Below are positions 16,811 to 25,382 of a stretch of DNA of 36,581 nt, one piece after another (the first letter of the stretch is position 1; every line of letters starts with the position of its first letter). This stretch comes from Oscillospiraceae bacterium (GTDB taxonomy: Bacteria > Bacillota > Clostridia > Oscillospirales > Oscillospiraceae). The stretch is taken from positions 1 through 36,581 of the forward strand of contig CACYYN010000027.1 of NCBI GenBank assembly GCA_902778665.1, written 5' to 3'. The notes under the pieces were generated by a model that saw nothing but the letters and a program-made list of their open reading frames with translations, made no database searches and was not told where the DNA came from. The position numbers and the translations under genes are program-made.

Positions 16811-17940
16811 GGCATTCTCCATTCTCTGATCATCCGTTCTGCCTGCTCTGTCATGCCAAGAAGTCCTCTGGTGTTGGAAAAAATCACAGCGCCGACCCGC
16901 ATTGCTTCTGCACGCCGACTGAGATGCCGCTGCACGGCAGCGAGCAGGCTTTCCAGCACGGGGGCTATCAGCCCGGCATCTTCCAGCAGCGTGAGGCAGG
17001 CATCGGATGTGGGCTGGAGCATCAGGGCACGGCAGAGCTCCTGCCCTGCCCCGCAGAGAGCCGCATGGGCACAAAACAGCTCCTGCCGGCAGTCCGCCAT
17101 GCGGGAATGGGTGTTCATGATGCCTCCCGCCAGCTTCACCAGCTTGCCGATGTGACCCACAAGGAGAAGCTCTTCCATTTTGCAGAGAGACGCCATATCC
17201 AGTGTCTCTCCCAGGTAGTTGGAGCACTTTATCACGGGATATGCGGAAATGTCAGGCAGCTGCGCGTGCAGAAAGTCGAGCGCATAGTTGCCCGGCAGAG
17301 CAATCAGCTTTTTCGCCCCGAGAGACGCCGCCTGGCGGATCTGCGTTTCAATGGTGTCGACAATGGCCCGCTCGCTCATGGGCTCCACAATGCCGGAGGT
17401 TCCCAGGATGGAGATGCCACCTTCAATGCCCAGCATGGGGTTGAATGTTTTTTTTGCAGCTTCCTCCCCACCCGGAACGGAGATGAGAATCTCAAGCCCG
17501 CCGAGATAGCCTGCCAGTTCACACACGTCCTTCACGGCAGAAGTGATCATCTGCCGTGGCACAGTGTTGATAGCCGCCTCCCCCACCTTTCTGTCAAGCC
17601 CGGGCTTCGTCACCCGGCCTACACCAGTTCCCCCGTCAATCCGGATGCCGGAATCCGTTTTCTTCACTTCCGCAAGAATCTGCATACCGTCGGTCACGTC
17701 CGGGTCATCCCCCGCGTCTTTTTTGACCGCACATATCGCCCGCTCCCCTTCCAGCCGGCAGAAAATCGGCGCAACCTCCACGCGGATACCATCGGGCGTG
17801 AGAAGAGCCAGGGAGGCAGGCATACTCCCGGTCAACAGGAGGCGGGCAGCGCCGGAAGAGGCGAGTGCAGCGCAGGTGCCCGTTGTATATCCGCATCGCA
17901 GCAGCTTTGAGCCGCTGCGCATGGTCAGATCAAAGCTCAT
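16807..17940 (-). CDS. cbiD: Cobalt-precorrin-5B C1-methyltransferase
   Basis: CbiD methylates C1 of cobalt-precorrin-5B in the oxygen-independent pathway, 377 aa, normal length. The N-terminal GYTTGTCAALASSGAARLL is the family hallmark. Further typical stretches are GGTGVGRVTKPGLD, GTSGIVEPMSERAIVDTI and GNYALDFL. The ribosome binding site GAGGAGG lies six bases before the ATG, one of the clearest in the operon. The gene is diagnostic for the cbi (cobalt-early) route. Confidence 0.95.
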   Translation of the reverse strand: MSFDLTMRSGSKLLRCGYTTGTCAALASSGAARLLLTGSMPASLALLTPDGIRVEVAPIFCRLEGERAICAVKKDAGDDPDVTDGMQILAEVKKTDSGIRIDGGTGVGRVTKPGLDRKVGEAAINTVPRQMITSAVKDVCELAGYLGGLEILISVPGGEEAAKKTFNPMLGIEGGISILGTSGIVEPMSERAIVDTIETQIRQAASLGAKKLIALPGNYALDFLHAQLPDISAYPVIKCSNYLGETLDMASLCKMEELLLVGHIGKLVKLAGGIMNTHSRMADCRQELFCAHAALCGAGQELCRALMLQPTSDACLTLLEDAGLIAPVLESLLAAVQRHLSRRAEAMRVGAVIFSNTRGLLGMTEQAERMIREWRMP

Positions 17941-17961
17941 AAATGCCTCCTCTGTTGTTTT

Positions 17962-18630
17962 TCAGTTCCAGCCCCGGTCGGAAGGGTCCAGCATTCCGGC
18001 AGCCGTATACAGCAGGGCATTGCAGATAGCGGCTGCCACACTGCTGCCCCCTTTTCTGCCACGGGCAATGATAGCAGGGACGTCTGCCCTCTCACAGGCG
18101 GAAAAGAGAGTCTCCTTACTCTCCACCACATTCACAAAACCCACCGGAACGCCGATCACCAGTGCCGGGCGAAGCCCGTTTTCAATCAGTTCTGTCAGGC
18201 TGATGAGGGCCGTCGGCGCATTACCCACAGCATAAACTGCCCCGGGGAAGCGCTCAGATGCAACTTTCATGGCGGCATAGGCCCGGGTTGTTCCCATATT
18301 TTTTGCCAGAGCCGCAATGCTCTCTTCCGCCATATAACAGACAGCCTCACAGCCCAGACGCTTCAGCCCGACCCTGCTGATGCCTGCCCCGGCCATGTTG
18401 GTGTCGGTGACAATGGGCACTCCGTTCAGCAGGCTGTGAACTGCCTTTTCCACAGCCTCATCCGTAAAGCAGAGGCTGGAGGCATAGTCGAAGTCAGCCG
18501 TGGCATGAATCACCCGCAAAACCACGGCAAGGTTCTCCGGGGCCGGCATAAGATTGCGGTCTTTCAGTTCCCGGGAGATGATCTCCATGCTGCGGCGTTC
18601 GATTTCTCCAGGCAGACGAAATTCAGGCAT
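17962..18630 (-). CDS. cbiC: Cobalt-precorrin-8 methylmutase
   Basis: CbiC moves the methyl group from C11 to C12 to form cobyrinate, 222 aa. The catalytic His is His42 in RVIHATADFDYA. Other typical regions are VTDTNMAGAGISR, AVGNAPTALISLTELIE and GVPVGFVNVVESKE. The start overlaps the cbiP stop by eight bases; the stop lies 21 bases before the start of cbiD. Confidence 0.95.
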   Translation of the reverse strand: MPEFRLPGEIERRSMEIISRELKDRNLMPAPENLAVVLRVIHATADFDYASSLCFTDEAVEKAVHSLLNGVPIVTDTNMAGAGISRVGLKRLGCEAVCYMAEESIAALAKNMGTTRAYAAMKVASERFPGAVYAVGNAPTALISLTELIENGLRPALVIGVPVGFVNVVESKETLFSACERADVPAIIARGRKGGSSVAAAICNALLYTAAGMLDPSDRGWN

Positions 18631-20104
18631 GATACGCCTCCATCACCTTATAAATTCGGGGAAGATCCAGATTCTGCCGCACAACGTTTGCAAGCCGGTT
18701 ATATTGCTGCTCCCGATAGACACGGCGGGACATGGTAATCGTTCCGCTTAAAGATATTCCCTTGCGATCTGCCAGGAAGGCAGCAAGGGCATTCACCGCT
18801 TCCGTGCTGTCAAAAAGGCCGTGCAGATAGGTGCCGAACACGTTGCCGGAAGCCGCCCCCTCATTGATGGCGCCGGGTTTTCTGGCAAAGGGGTACTGAG
18901 AACGGTTTTCCGTCTCCCCCATATGAATCTCATAGCCCTGAAAGTGTATGCCTGCTAAGGGATATACCGCGCCTGTCGCTTCTGCACGGCACCGGGTCTT
19001 CCTGCCGGTTAACAGCGTGGTGCAGGGCAGCAAACCGAGGCCCGTCATCTCTCCCCGGCACTCCACGCCATTCGGGTCGGAAATCCGTTCCCCCAGCATT
19101 TGGTATCCGCCGCAGATGCCCAGAACGGGCATACCGCTTTCAGCAAGTGCATAAACTGCATCGGCAAAACCACTCTCCCAAAGCCAGGCCAGGTCCGTCA
19201 TGGTGTTTTTCGTGCCCGGGAGGATCAGCAGGTCGGGCAGACCCAGCTCATCGGGCTTTCCCACATAGCGGACCGTGATATCCGGGTGTTCTTCCAGCGG
19301 GGTGAAATCTGTGAAGTTGGAGATGTGCGGCAGCCGGAGAACTGCCACATCAATCCGCCCTCCCCCTTTCCGTCGTTCAAGGGCAGGCGCAAGGCTGTCC
19401 TCCTCGTCTATGTCCAGCTTCATATAGGGGATCACGCCGAGGACCGAAACAGAAACCAGATTTTCAATCTGCCTCAGGCCCGGCTCCAGAAGAGCAGGGT
19501 CACCCCGAAACTTGTTGATCACGAGCCCCGCGAGCCGTTCCCGCTCAGTGGGAGCGAGCAGAGCCGCCGTACCGTACAGCTGGGCAAAAACGCCGCCGCG
19601 ATCGATGTCGCCCACCAGAAGCACCGGAGCATTCACCAGCTCGGCAAGACCCATGTTGACAATGTCATCCTGCCGGAGATTAATCTCCGCCGGAGAGCCC
19701 GCCCCTTCAATGACAATCACATCATTTTCCTCGGCCAGGCTGTGATACGCCGCAAGGATCCCCGGGATCAGCGAGCGTTTCATACGGAAGTATTCTCCTG
19801 CGCTGTACTGGCCTTTCACTTCCCCGTTCACAATGACCTGGCTGCCAGTCTCCCCCGTGGGTTTGAGGAGAATGGGGTTCATACGCACATCACACTCCAC
19901 CCCCGCAGCCTCCGCCTGCATTGCCTGCGCCCGGCCGATTTCCAGCCCATCCGGCGTCACATAGCTGTTGAGGGCCATATTCTGGCTTTTAAAGGGGGCT
20001 ACACGCAGCCCGTCCTGCAGGAAAATTCTGCACAGAGCTGCTGTGAGAATGCTCTTTCCCACGCCGGACATGGTGCCCTGAACCATGATGCACTCAGCTG
20101 CCAT
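18623..20104 (-). CDS. cbiP: Adenosylcobyric acid synthase (glutamine-hydrolysing)
   Basis: CbiP amidates four side chains of adenosylcobyrinate a,c-diamide, using ATP and glutamine. The chosen ATG at 20104 (MAAECIMVQGTMSG) has GGGAGGATT immediately upstream and encodes 493 aa. The in-frame ATG at 20146 would add 14 residues from inside cobD. The P-loop-like GTMSGVGKS is at residues 10-18, followed by APFKSQNMALNSYVT, a family signature. The C-terminal amidotransferase domain has its nucleophile in GICGGYQMLGE. It overlaps cobD by 11 bases and cbiC by eight. Confidence 0.95.
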   Translation of the reverse strand: MAAECIMVQGTMSGVGKSILTAALCRIFLQDGLRVAPFKSQNMALNSYVTPDGLEIGRAQAMQAEAAGVECDVRMNPILLKPTGETGSQVIVNGEVKGQYSAGEYFRMKRSLIPGILAAYHSLAEENDVIVIEGAGSPAEINLRQDDIVNMGLAELVNAPVLLVGDIDRGGVFAQLYGTAALLAPTERERLAGLVINKFRGDPALLEPGLRQIENLVSVSVLGVIPYMKLDIDEEDSLAPALERRKGGGRIDVAVLRLPHISNFTDFTPLEEHPDITVRYVGKPDELGLPDLLILPGTKNTMTDLAWLWESGFADAVYALAESGMPVLGICGGYQMLGERISDPNGVECRGEMTGLGLLPCTTLLTGRKTRCRAEATGAVYPLAGIHFQGYEIHMGETENRSQYPFARKPGAINEGAASGNVFGTYLHGLFDSTEAVNALAAFLADRKGISLSGTITMSRRVYREQQYNRLANVVRQNLDLPRIYKVMEAYHA

Positions 20105-21152
20105 AAAGAATCCTCCCGATCGCCTGAAGAAGAATTTCATTGTCACGGCGGGTTTTCACCGCAGTGCGATACCAACATGCGGGAAGACCCGTAAAGCCGG
20201 CGGACGTCCGAAGAAGGATCCCCTCTGAGCGGAGTTTTTCCGCCAGAGCCTGCTCCATACATGAGAAGAGCAGAAAGTTTGCCTCACCCGGGACGACCCG
20301 CATCCCCAATCCGGTCAGCCCGTCTGTCAGAAAAGCACGCTCCTGCGCAACCAGTGCTCGAACTTGGTTAACATAATTTTCATCTTTCAAAGCGGCAAGA
20401 CCGGCTTTCATGGCCAGAGACGACACCGGCCAGGGCTGTGAAAATGCCTCCAGCCGGGAAGCCAGACTCTCGCTGCCGCAGACGGCATAGCCCAGGCGAA
20501 GCCCCGGCATGGCATAAATTTTGGTAAAGGCCCGAAGAATTACCAGATGGGGTGAGGATGGGAGCAGGCGCAGAAGGCTCCGTTCCTCGCCGTCCCGGAC
20601 AAAATCCAGAAAGCACTCATCCAGAAGGAGATAGGTGCCCGTTTCTTCGCAGCGCTGCACAATGCGGAGCAGAAGCTCCTGCGAAATCAGCCGCCCGGTG
20701 GGATTGTTGGGGTTGCAAAGAAAGAGCATTTCCGTCTGCTCTGTAACAGCATCTAAAATATCCTCGGTCAGAATAAAACCCTTCTCCTCCCGAAGGGGAA
20801 AAACCTCTGTTGCGCTCCCGGAAAGACGCAGCGCATTTTCATACTCCGAGAAGGTGGGTACGGCAACAAGAGCCCGGTGCGGCCGAAGCATCAGCACCAG
20901 ACGAAAAATCAGGTCTGCAGCTCCGTTCCCGCAGACGACAGTGCTTTGGGGCACATCGTGGTGATTGGCCAGTGCCTCTTTCAGTGCCCGGCACTGCGCA
21001 TCAGGGTAGTGCTCGGCATCCTCAACTGAGGATAATAGAGCTTCCTTCACTCCTTCCGATAGGCCGAGGGGGCTGATATTCGCCGAAAAATCCAGCGGAA
21101 GCATGCTGTACTCCGTCTGAAAACCTGCCCAGTCGCCGCCATGAACGCTCAT
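20094..21152 (-). CDS. cobD: L-threonine-O-3-phosphate decarboxylase / class I aminotransferase
   Basis: PLP enzyme that makes (R)-1-amino-2-propanol phosphate, the linker of the nucleotide loop. It has 352 aa and begins HGGDWAGFQ, close to the HGGN start of the family. The PLP site is Lys211 in RAFTKIYAMPGLRLGY, and CNPNNPTG is at 146-153. GNGAADLIFRL near residue 75 binds the cofactor phosphate. CobD closely resembles histidinol-phosphate aminotransferase, but its position between cbiB and cbiP settles the role. The ribosome binding site GGGGATGA precedes the ATG. Confidence 0.9.
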   Translation of the reverse strand: MSVHGGDWAGFQTEYSMLPLDFSANISPLGLSEGVKEALLSSVEDAEHYPDAQCRALKEALANHHDVPQSTVVCGNGAADLIFRLVLMLRPHRALVAVPTFSEYENALRLSGSATEVFPLREEKGFILTEDILDAVTEQTEMLFLCNPNNPTGRLISQELLLRIVQRCEETGTYLLLDECFLDFVRDGEERSLLRLLPSSPHLVILRAFTKIYAMPGLRLGYAVCGSESLASRLEAFSQPWPVSSLAMKAGLAALKDENYVNQVRALVAQERAFLTDGLTGLGMRVVPGEANFLLFSCMEQALAEKLRSEGILLRTSAGFTGLPACWYRTAVKTRRDNEILLQAIGRILYGS

Positions 21153-21161
21153 TTCATCCCC

Positions 21162-22136
21162 CTAAAATACAATCTTCATTACCACCAGCCGGGCAGCACA
21201 GAAAGCTGCCAGGCCGAGAAAACTGCCCACAGCCTCCATGCGGCAGGCGCGCAGAATGTCCCCCTCGGAAACAGGGCGGAGATCATCCCCCACGAAGGGC
21301 TTGTTATGAAGAACTCCGGAATAAACCGCCGGGCCGCAAAGCTGCACCCCCAACGCCCCCGCCATTGCCGCCTCGCACTGGGCAGAGTTGGGGCTTTCAT
21401 GCTTCAGCCGGTCACGCCGCCAGATCCGATAGGCCCGCTTCGCGTTCTCTCCCGTCAAGGCAGCTGATGCCGTGAGCAGGAGAGCCGCCACGCGGGAGGG
21501 GATGAAATTTGCCGCATCGTCAAGATATGCACTCGCCCGACCGAAATAGAGATATCGGTCATTTTTGTAGCCCACCATGCTGTCCAGCGTGTTGACTGCC
21601 TTATAGGTAAGTGCTAAAGGTGCCCCGCCGATCAGCATATAGAACATGGGGGCAATCACCCCGTCAGAGAAGTTCTCCGCCACGGTCTCCACGGCAGCTC
21701 TTATCACGCCCCGGGCATCCAGCGCTGCCGTATCCCTGCCCACAATGCGTGAAACCGCCTTTCGGGCATCTTCTATCGTGGAAGCATGGAGCGCATCATA
21801 GACCCGATGCGCCTCATCCCGCAGATTTCTCGCCGCCAGTGCCTGCCAGCACCAGATGCAGGATAGAATCATGGCTGCCGGACGGCACAGAAGACCAAGC
21901 GCACCCAGCACAGAGGCAGAGAGGAAATACGTCCCCAACGGGATGGAAAGAGCGAGAATACCTCCTGCAATCAGCTCTCCCCGTTGCGTTTTGGGAAAGG
22001 CGCGGCGGAGAATGCTCTCCATCACACGGATAGCACGGCCCATCCAGACCACCGGATGGAGAAAAGAGATCTTTTCCGGATCGCCCAGGATCAGATCCGC
22101 CATAAAGCCGATGACGGCCGAGATACAGACGTTCAT
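21162..22136 (-). CDS. cbiB: Adenosylcobinamide-phosphate synthase
   Basis: Integral membrane protein of the CobD/CbiB family, 324 aa. It joins adenosylcobyric acid to the aminopropanol-phosphate made by CobD. Typical stretches are DLILGDPEKISFLHPVVWMGRAI, RDTAALDARGVIRAAVETVAENFSDGVIAPMF and YKAVNTLDSMVGYKNDRYLYFGRASA. SPNSAQCEAAMAGALGVQL is the conserved C-terminal region. The start overlaps the cobC stop as ATGA; cobD follows nine bases after its stop. Confidence 0.95.
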   Translation of the reverse strand: MNVCISAVIGFMADLILGDPEKISFLHPVVWMGRAIRVMESILRRAFPKTQRGELIAGGILALSIPLGTYFLSASVLGALGLLCRPAAMILSCIWCWQALAARNLRDEAHRVYDALHASTIEDARKAVSRIVGRDTAALDARGVIRAAVETVAENFSDGVIAPMFYMLIGGAPLALTYKAVNTLDSMVGYKNDRYLYFGRASAYLDDAANFIPSRVAALLLTASAALTGENAKRAYRIWRRDRLKHESPNSAQCEAAMAGALGVQLCGPAVYSGVLHNKPFVGDDLRPVSEGDILRACRMEAVGSFLGLAAFCAARLVVMKIVF

Positions 22137-22717
22137 AGGTTCTCGCTCATTCTTCCCATAACGGTAAGTGATTCACTCCAGCGGGCAGTATCAAGCATCC
22201 AGCCGTCTCCGCACTCCGTCTGCCATTGCCAGTATTCCTTCTTCGGGCTTCCCCAACGATCCAGCACTGCCATCTGCGTCCCGCCGTGGGCAACCACGGC
22301 AAGCGTATCTACCCCGGAGGCGAGAGCATCCTGCACAAGGCCGGAAAAAGCCTTGCAGACTCTTTCGGCAAAGCTGCTTCTATCCTCCCCTCCCGGGCAC
22401 GGAGAGAGGCAGCCGCTGTCTATCCAGGCACGGTAGGTGGCGTCATTTTCCATCTCCCACCAGCCTCTGCCTTCAAACAACCCGAAATCCATCTCTCGGA
22501 GATCCGGTATCACTTCCATGCGAACAGCAAAGGGAAAGAGGATTGCAGCCGTCTCCCTTGCACGGATCATAGGGGAAACCGCGAGAAGCTCCGGGGTGAA
22601 GGCTGCAGGCTGAAGCGCTTTTCTCCCGTTTTCCGACAGCGGCAGATCCAGAGAACCCTGATAGCGTTTCTGTTCCCCCATCGCCGTCAGGCCGTGGCGA
22701 ATCAGCAGGATGCGCAT
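22133..22717 (-). CDS. cobC: Alpha-ribazole-5'-phosphate phosphatase (histidine phosphatase family)
   Basis: Histidine phosphatase superfamily member of 194 aa. The phospho-acceptor is His8 in LIRHGLTAMGEQKRYQG, and the second catalytic His is in VVAHGGTQM. MDFGLFEGRGWWEME matches the CobC/GpmB family. I chose the ATG at 22717 (MRILLIRHG) because GGGAG lies seven bases upstream; a nearby ATG at 22723 sits too close to it. The start is inside the 3' end of the cobU-like gene. The family is broad, so the CobC role rests mainly on position next to cobS, cobT and cobU. Confidence 0.85.
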   Translation of the reverse strand: MRILLIRHGLTAMGEQKRYQGSLDLPLSENGRKALQPAAFTPELLAVSPMIRARETAAILFPFAVRMEVIPDLREMDFGLFEGRGWWEMENDATYRAWIDSGCLSPCPGGEDRSSFAERVCKAFSGLVQDALASGVDTLAVVAHGGTQMAVLDRWGSPKKEYWQWQTECGDGWMLDTARWSESLTVMGRMSENL

Positions 22718-23049
22718 GGCCATTCTCCCTTCAGCAGCTGTGGGATAGAGCAGCACACACGGATCACCGTGTCAGCCCGCTGTGCCAGAAGACAGGCCAG
22801 AGCACCTGCCGCTTCCCGCCGCAAACGTTCCGATGCATCCAGGGGAATCACACCGCAGCCCATCTCCGTAGCAATCACAATCTTTTTTGTACAGAGAGAA
22901 TCCGCAATCTCATCGAGCCGGTCCGGATCTGCCATCTCCTGCACATCCCAGACAGCGCAGGCTGCAAACGCCTCTTCCGACAATCCGAGAAGCTGCCGGA
23001 TGCACGCCCGCTTCCCGGCAAACTGAGGCCCTGTGACAAAAATCATCAT
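22702..23049 (-). CDS. Short CobU-like protein (second cobinamide kinase family member)
   Basis: A 115-aa member of the CobU family, far shorter than the usual 170-190 aa. The N-terminal P-loop is altered to GPQFAGKR instead of G-x4-SGKS. The middle part with the guanylylated His is absent. The distal stretch ATEMGCGVIPLDASERLRREAAGALACLLAQRAD followed by IPQLLKG closely follows the canonical CobU end (NEVGxGIVP...FRDxxGxxNQxxAxxAD...G). It overlaps the cobS stop (ATGATG, with GGAG just upstream) and the cobC start. Possible roles are partner or regulator of the full-length CobU, or a decaying duplicate. The sequence is intact, without stops. Confidence 0.75.
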   Translation of the reverse strand: MMIFVTGPQFAGKRACIRQLLGLSEEAFAACAVWDVQEMADPDRLDEIADSLCTKKIVIATEMGCGVIPLDASERLRREAAGALACLLAQRADTVIRVCCSIPQLLKGEWPCASC

Positions 23050-23804
23050 CCACGCTCCATCATCTGTGTCAGGCACAGTATGGCCAGCATCCAGACCTCC
23101 GCCGTCTGTACAAACCAGCCGGCAAGATCGCCGGAGAGGCCCTGAAACTGCCTGACAATTACAACATAATAAACTGCAAACACAGCTGCAGCCCCAACTG
23201 TCATCCAGATTCCGCCGTCCGCTGCCATGCCGAAAACCGCAAGGCATGCCAGAATCAGCGATACCGTCCGGACGGTTTTCTTATCCGAGGCTTCGGCAAA
23301 GGTTCTTGCCAGTCCCGCGCCCTCCCGCAACGGGAAAGATGCAACAGCAAGGGCACTCAGTGCCCGGGACAGGCAGAAGCTGCAGGTAATCGCCACAGGG
23401 CGGTACACCGGCAGGGCTGCCCAAAGGGCACAGTCCATCAGAAAATACACACAAAGGTGAATGCCCGCAAAGGCCCCCATATGCGGATCCTTCAGAATCG
23501 CCTGCTTTTTCTCTACGTTACCGTGGCTGGAAAGCGCGTCCCAAGTGTCTGCATAACCGTCCAGATGGATACCGCCGGTGATCAGCACCGGCAAAATACA
23601 CAGCACCGCACCCCGCAGGAATGCCGGGACCGGCAGAATGCTGCAGAGGACGTTCCACAGAGCACACATCAAACCGATCACCACCCCGATCAGCGGAAAA
23701 GCGCAGAGGCTGAAGCGCATGTTCCTTTCATTCCACTGAAACTGCGGCATGGGAATCGCAGAGAACATGGAAAATGCAACCGCTATGGTCTCCAGGACAA
23801 TCAT
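23046..23804 (-). CDS. cobS: Adenosylcobinamide-GDP ribazoletransferase (cobalamin synthase)
   Basis: Membrane enzyme that joins alpha-ribazole (or its phosphate) to adenosylcobinamide-GDP, the last step of cobalamin assembly. The start at ATG 23804 (MIVLETIAVAFSMFSAIPMP) has AAAGGAAG seven bases upstream and gives 252 aa. The family motif GGIHLDGYADTWDAL with metal-binding Asp and His is present, followed by KDPHMGAFAG. About six hydrophobic segments are visible. It overlaps cobU by four bases upstream and the cobU-like gene downstream. Confidence 0.93.
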   Translation of the reverse strand: MIVLETIAVAFSMFSAIPMPQFQWNERNMRFSLCAFPLIGVVIGLMCALWNVLCSILPVPAFLRGAVLCILPVLITGGIHLDGYADTWDALSSHGNVEKKQAILKDPHMGAFAGIHLCVYFLMDCALWAALPVYRPVAITCSFCLSRALSALAVASFPLREGAGLARTFAEASDKKTVRTVSLILACLAVFGMAADGGIWMTVGAAAVFAVYYVVIVRQFQGLSGDLAGWFVQTAEVWMLAILCLTQMMERG

Positions 23805-24313
23805 GGGATTCTTCCTTTCAGAATATTCGGCACGGAGCATACCACCTCCACCGCAAGAGCCGCCTTTTGTGCAAGCGCGTTACCGCATTGCGCCAGACGC
23901 TGCAGATAAAGGAGCATGTCCCCTTCATAATGGTTGCCGCCGGAGAACAGATCTCCCGTCACGACAGTGAGGGATGCACACCGGGCAGAGAGCGTCAGCA
24001 GTTCCTCCGTCAGGTTCTCCCCTCCGCCGCCGGAAGCACTGAACATTTCGTTAGCCAGAAGATTGGGGAGATCTTCCAGAAGCACATTCGCCCCTTCCGG
24101 CAAAACCAGGCTTCCGATATTCGTGCTGCATTCCACGGTGATAAAACCCTTATTTTTTCGCTTTTCCCGATGGCGGGCAATGCGAGAAAGGTTCTCCTTT
24201 CCAAAGGGTTCCATGGTTGCAAGATATATTCTCTCTCCGGGCAGGCGGCAGACCAGCCGTTCGGCAAAATCACTCTTTCCGCTGGATGCTCCGCCTGTAA
24301 TCAGTGTCAGCAT
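23801..24313 (-). CDS. cobU: Adenosylcobinamide kinase / guanylyltransferase
   Basis: CobU phosphorylates adenosylcobinamide and transfers GMP to it. The start at ATG 24313 (MLTLITGGASSGKS) gives 170 aa and follows the cobT stop by seven bases. Present are the P-loop GGASSGKS, the LATMEPFGKEN region and the guanylylation-type motif RIARHREKRKNKGFITVE. The region usually reading NEVGxGIVP is replaced by GDLFSGGNHYEGDMLLYL, so the C-terminal half is of a divergent type. The neighbouring short CobU-like protein has the canonical form of exactly that part. Confidence 0.9.
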   Translation of the reverse strand: MLTLITGGASSGKSDFAERLVCRLPGERIYLATMEPFGKENLSRIARHREKRKNKGFITVECSTNIGSLVLPEGANVLLEDLPNLLANEMFSASGGGGENLTEELLTLSARCASLTVVTGDLFSGGNHYEGDMLLYLQRLAQCGNALAQKAALAVEVVCSVPNILKGRIP

Positions 24314-24320
24314 TTTCTTC

Positions 24321-25382
24321 TCAATTCTGCGGTGTATAAGCCGCAATGCCCAGTTTGTCGAATGTCTGCCCGCTGTGATAAACGGCAAGTGCCATGTCCA
24401 GCAGCGGGAGGAATGCCACCGCGCCGCTGCCCTCACCCAGATGCATCCCGGCGGTAATGGGGGCTTCCAGGCCCAGCGCCCGGAGAAGCGTCTCTCCGGC
24501 CGGCTCGGAAGACAGATGGGTGGCCAGCATGCCTGCCTTCACCGCTGGATGAAGACGCACGGCACACAGAGCAGCTACGGATGAAATCATCCCGTCAATC
24601 AGAATCGGGATTCGGTATGCTCCCGCCCCTAGAAACGCCCCGCACATGGCTGCAATTTCAAACCCGCCGACTTTTGACAGCACATCCACCGGATCATCCG
24701 GATCCGGGCGGTTTCTCTCCAGTGCCGTACGCACACTCCGGCGTTTTCTCTCCAATCCCGCATCGGAAAGCCCGGCTCCCCGGCCGACGATCGGTTCGGG
24801 ATCTTCCCTCAGAAGCGCAGATGCCATTGCAGCAGCAGCCGACGTATTGCCGATGCCCATTTCTCCCACCGCAAGGATGTGAAAGCCCTTGTCTTTCAGC
24901 TGCCTCACACAGTCTGCCCCTGCCTCTATCGCCCGGATACAGTCAGCGCGGGACATGGCAGGGCCATCGCTGATATCGGCGGTGCCGTTTCCGATGCGAC
25001 AGCTGACCACACCTTTCACCGGCGTGTAATTCCGAATTCCCATATCCACCGGAAAGACATCACACCTTGCCAGCCTTGCCATGGGGTTTATGGTGCTCCT
25101 TCCCGCCGCAATGGCATCTGTCACACGGGCCGTCACCTCACTGCCGCACTGTGTAACTCCCCGGGCAGTGATTCCGTGGTCAGCACAGAACACCAGCAGG
25201 GCACGCTTATCGATCCGGACATCCGCGTTCCCGGTAAAGCCGGAAATCCGTACCACCGCATCCTCCAGCACGCCGAGGCTGTGAAGCGGTTTCGCAACTG
25301 CATCCCACCGTGCTCTTGCCTGTTCTTCTGCCGCACCATCCACCGGTATCGGGGCAGCGATCAGTTCATCTAATGTCAGCAT
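24321..25382 (-). CDS. cobT: Nicotinate-nucleotide:dimethylbenzimidazole phosphoribosyltransferase
   Basis: CobT activates the lower-ligand base to alpha-ribazole phosphate. The ATG at 25382 (MLTLDELIAAPIP) gives 353 aa, the normal length; the frame is open further upstream only inside cbiA. Family stretches are KPLHSLGVLE, FCADHGITARGVTQCGSEVTA, GEMGIGNTSAAAAMASAL and MHLGEGSGAVAF, whose Glu is the catalytic base in Salmonella CobT. Which base is used cannot be told, because no dimethylbenzimidazole synthesis gene is in the window. It overlaps cbiA by 17 bases. Confidence 0.94.
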   Translation of the reverse strand: MLTLDELIAAPIPVDGAAEEQARARWDAVAKPLHSLGVLEDAVVRISGFTGNADVRIDKRALLVFCADHGITARGVTQCGSEVTARVTDAIAAGRSTINPMARLARCDVFPVDMGIRNYTPVKGVVSCRIGNGTADISDGPAMSRADCIRAIEAGADCVRQLKDKGFHILAVGEMGIGNTSAAAAMASALLREDPEPIVGRGAGLSDAGLERKRRSVRTALERNRPDPDDPVDVLSKVGGFEIAAMCGAFLGAGAYRIPILIDGMISSVAALCAVRLHPAVKAGMLATHLSSEPAGETLLRALGLEAPITAGMHLGEGSGAVAFLPLLDMALAVYHSGQTFDKLGIAAYTPQN

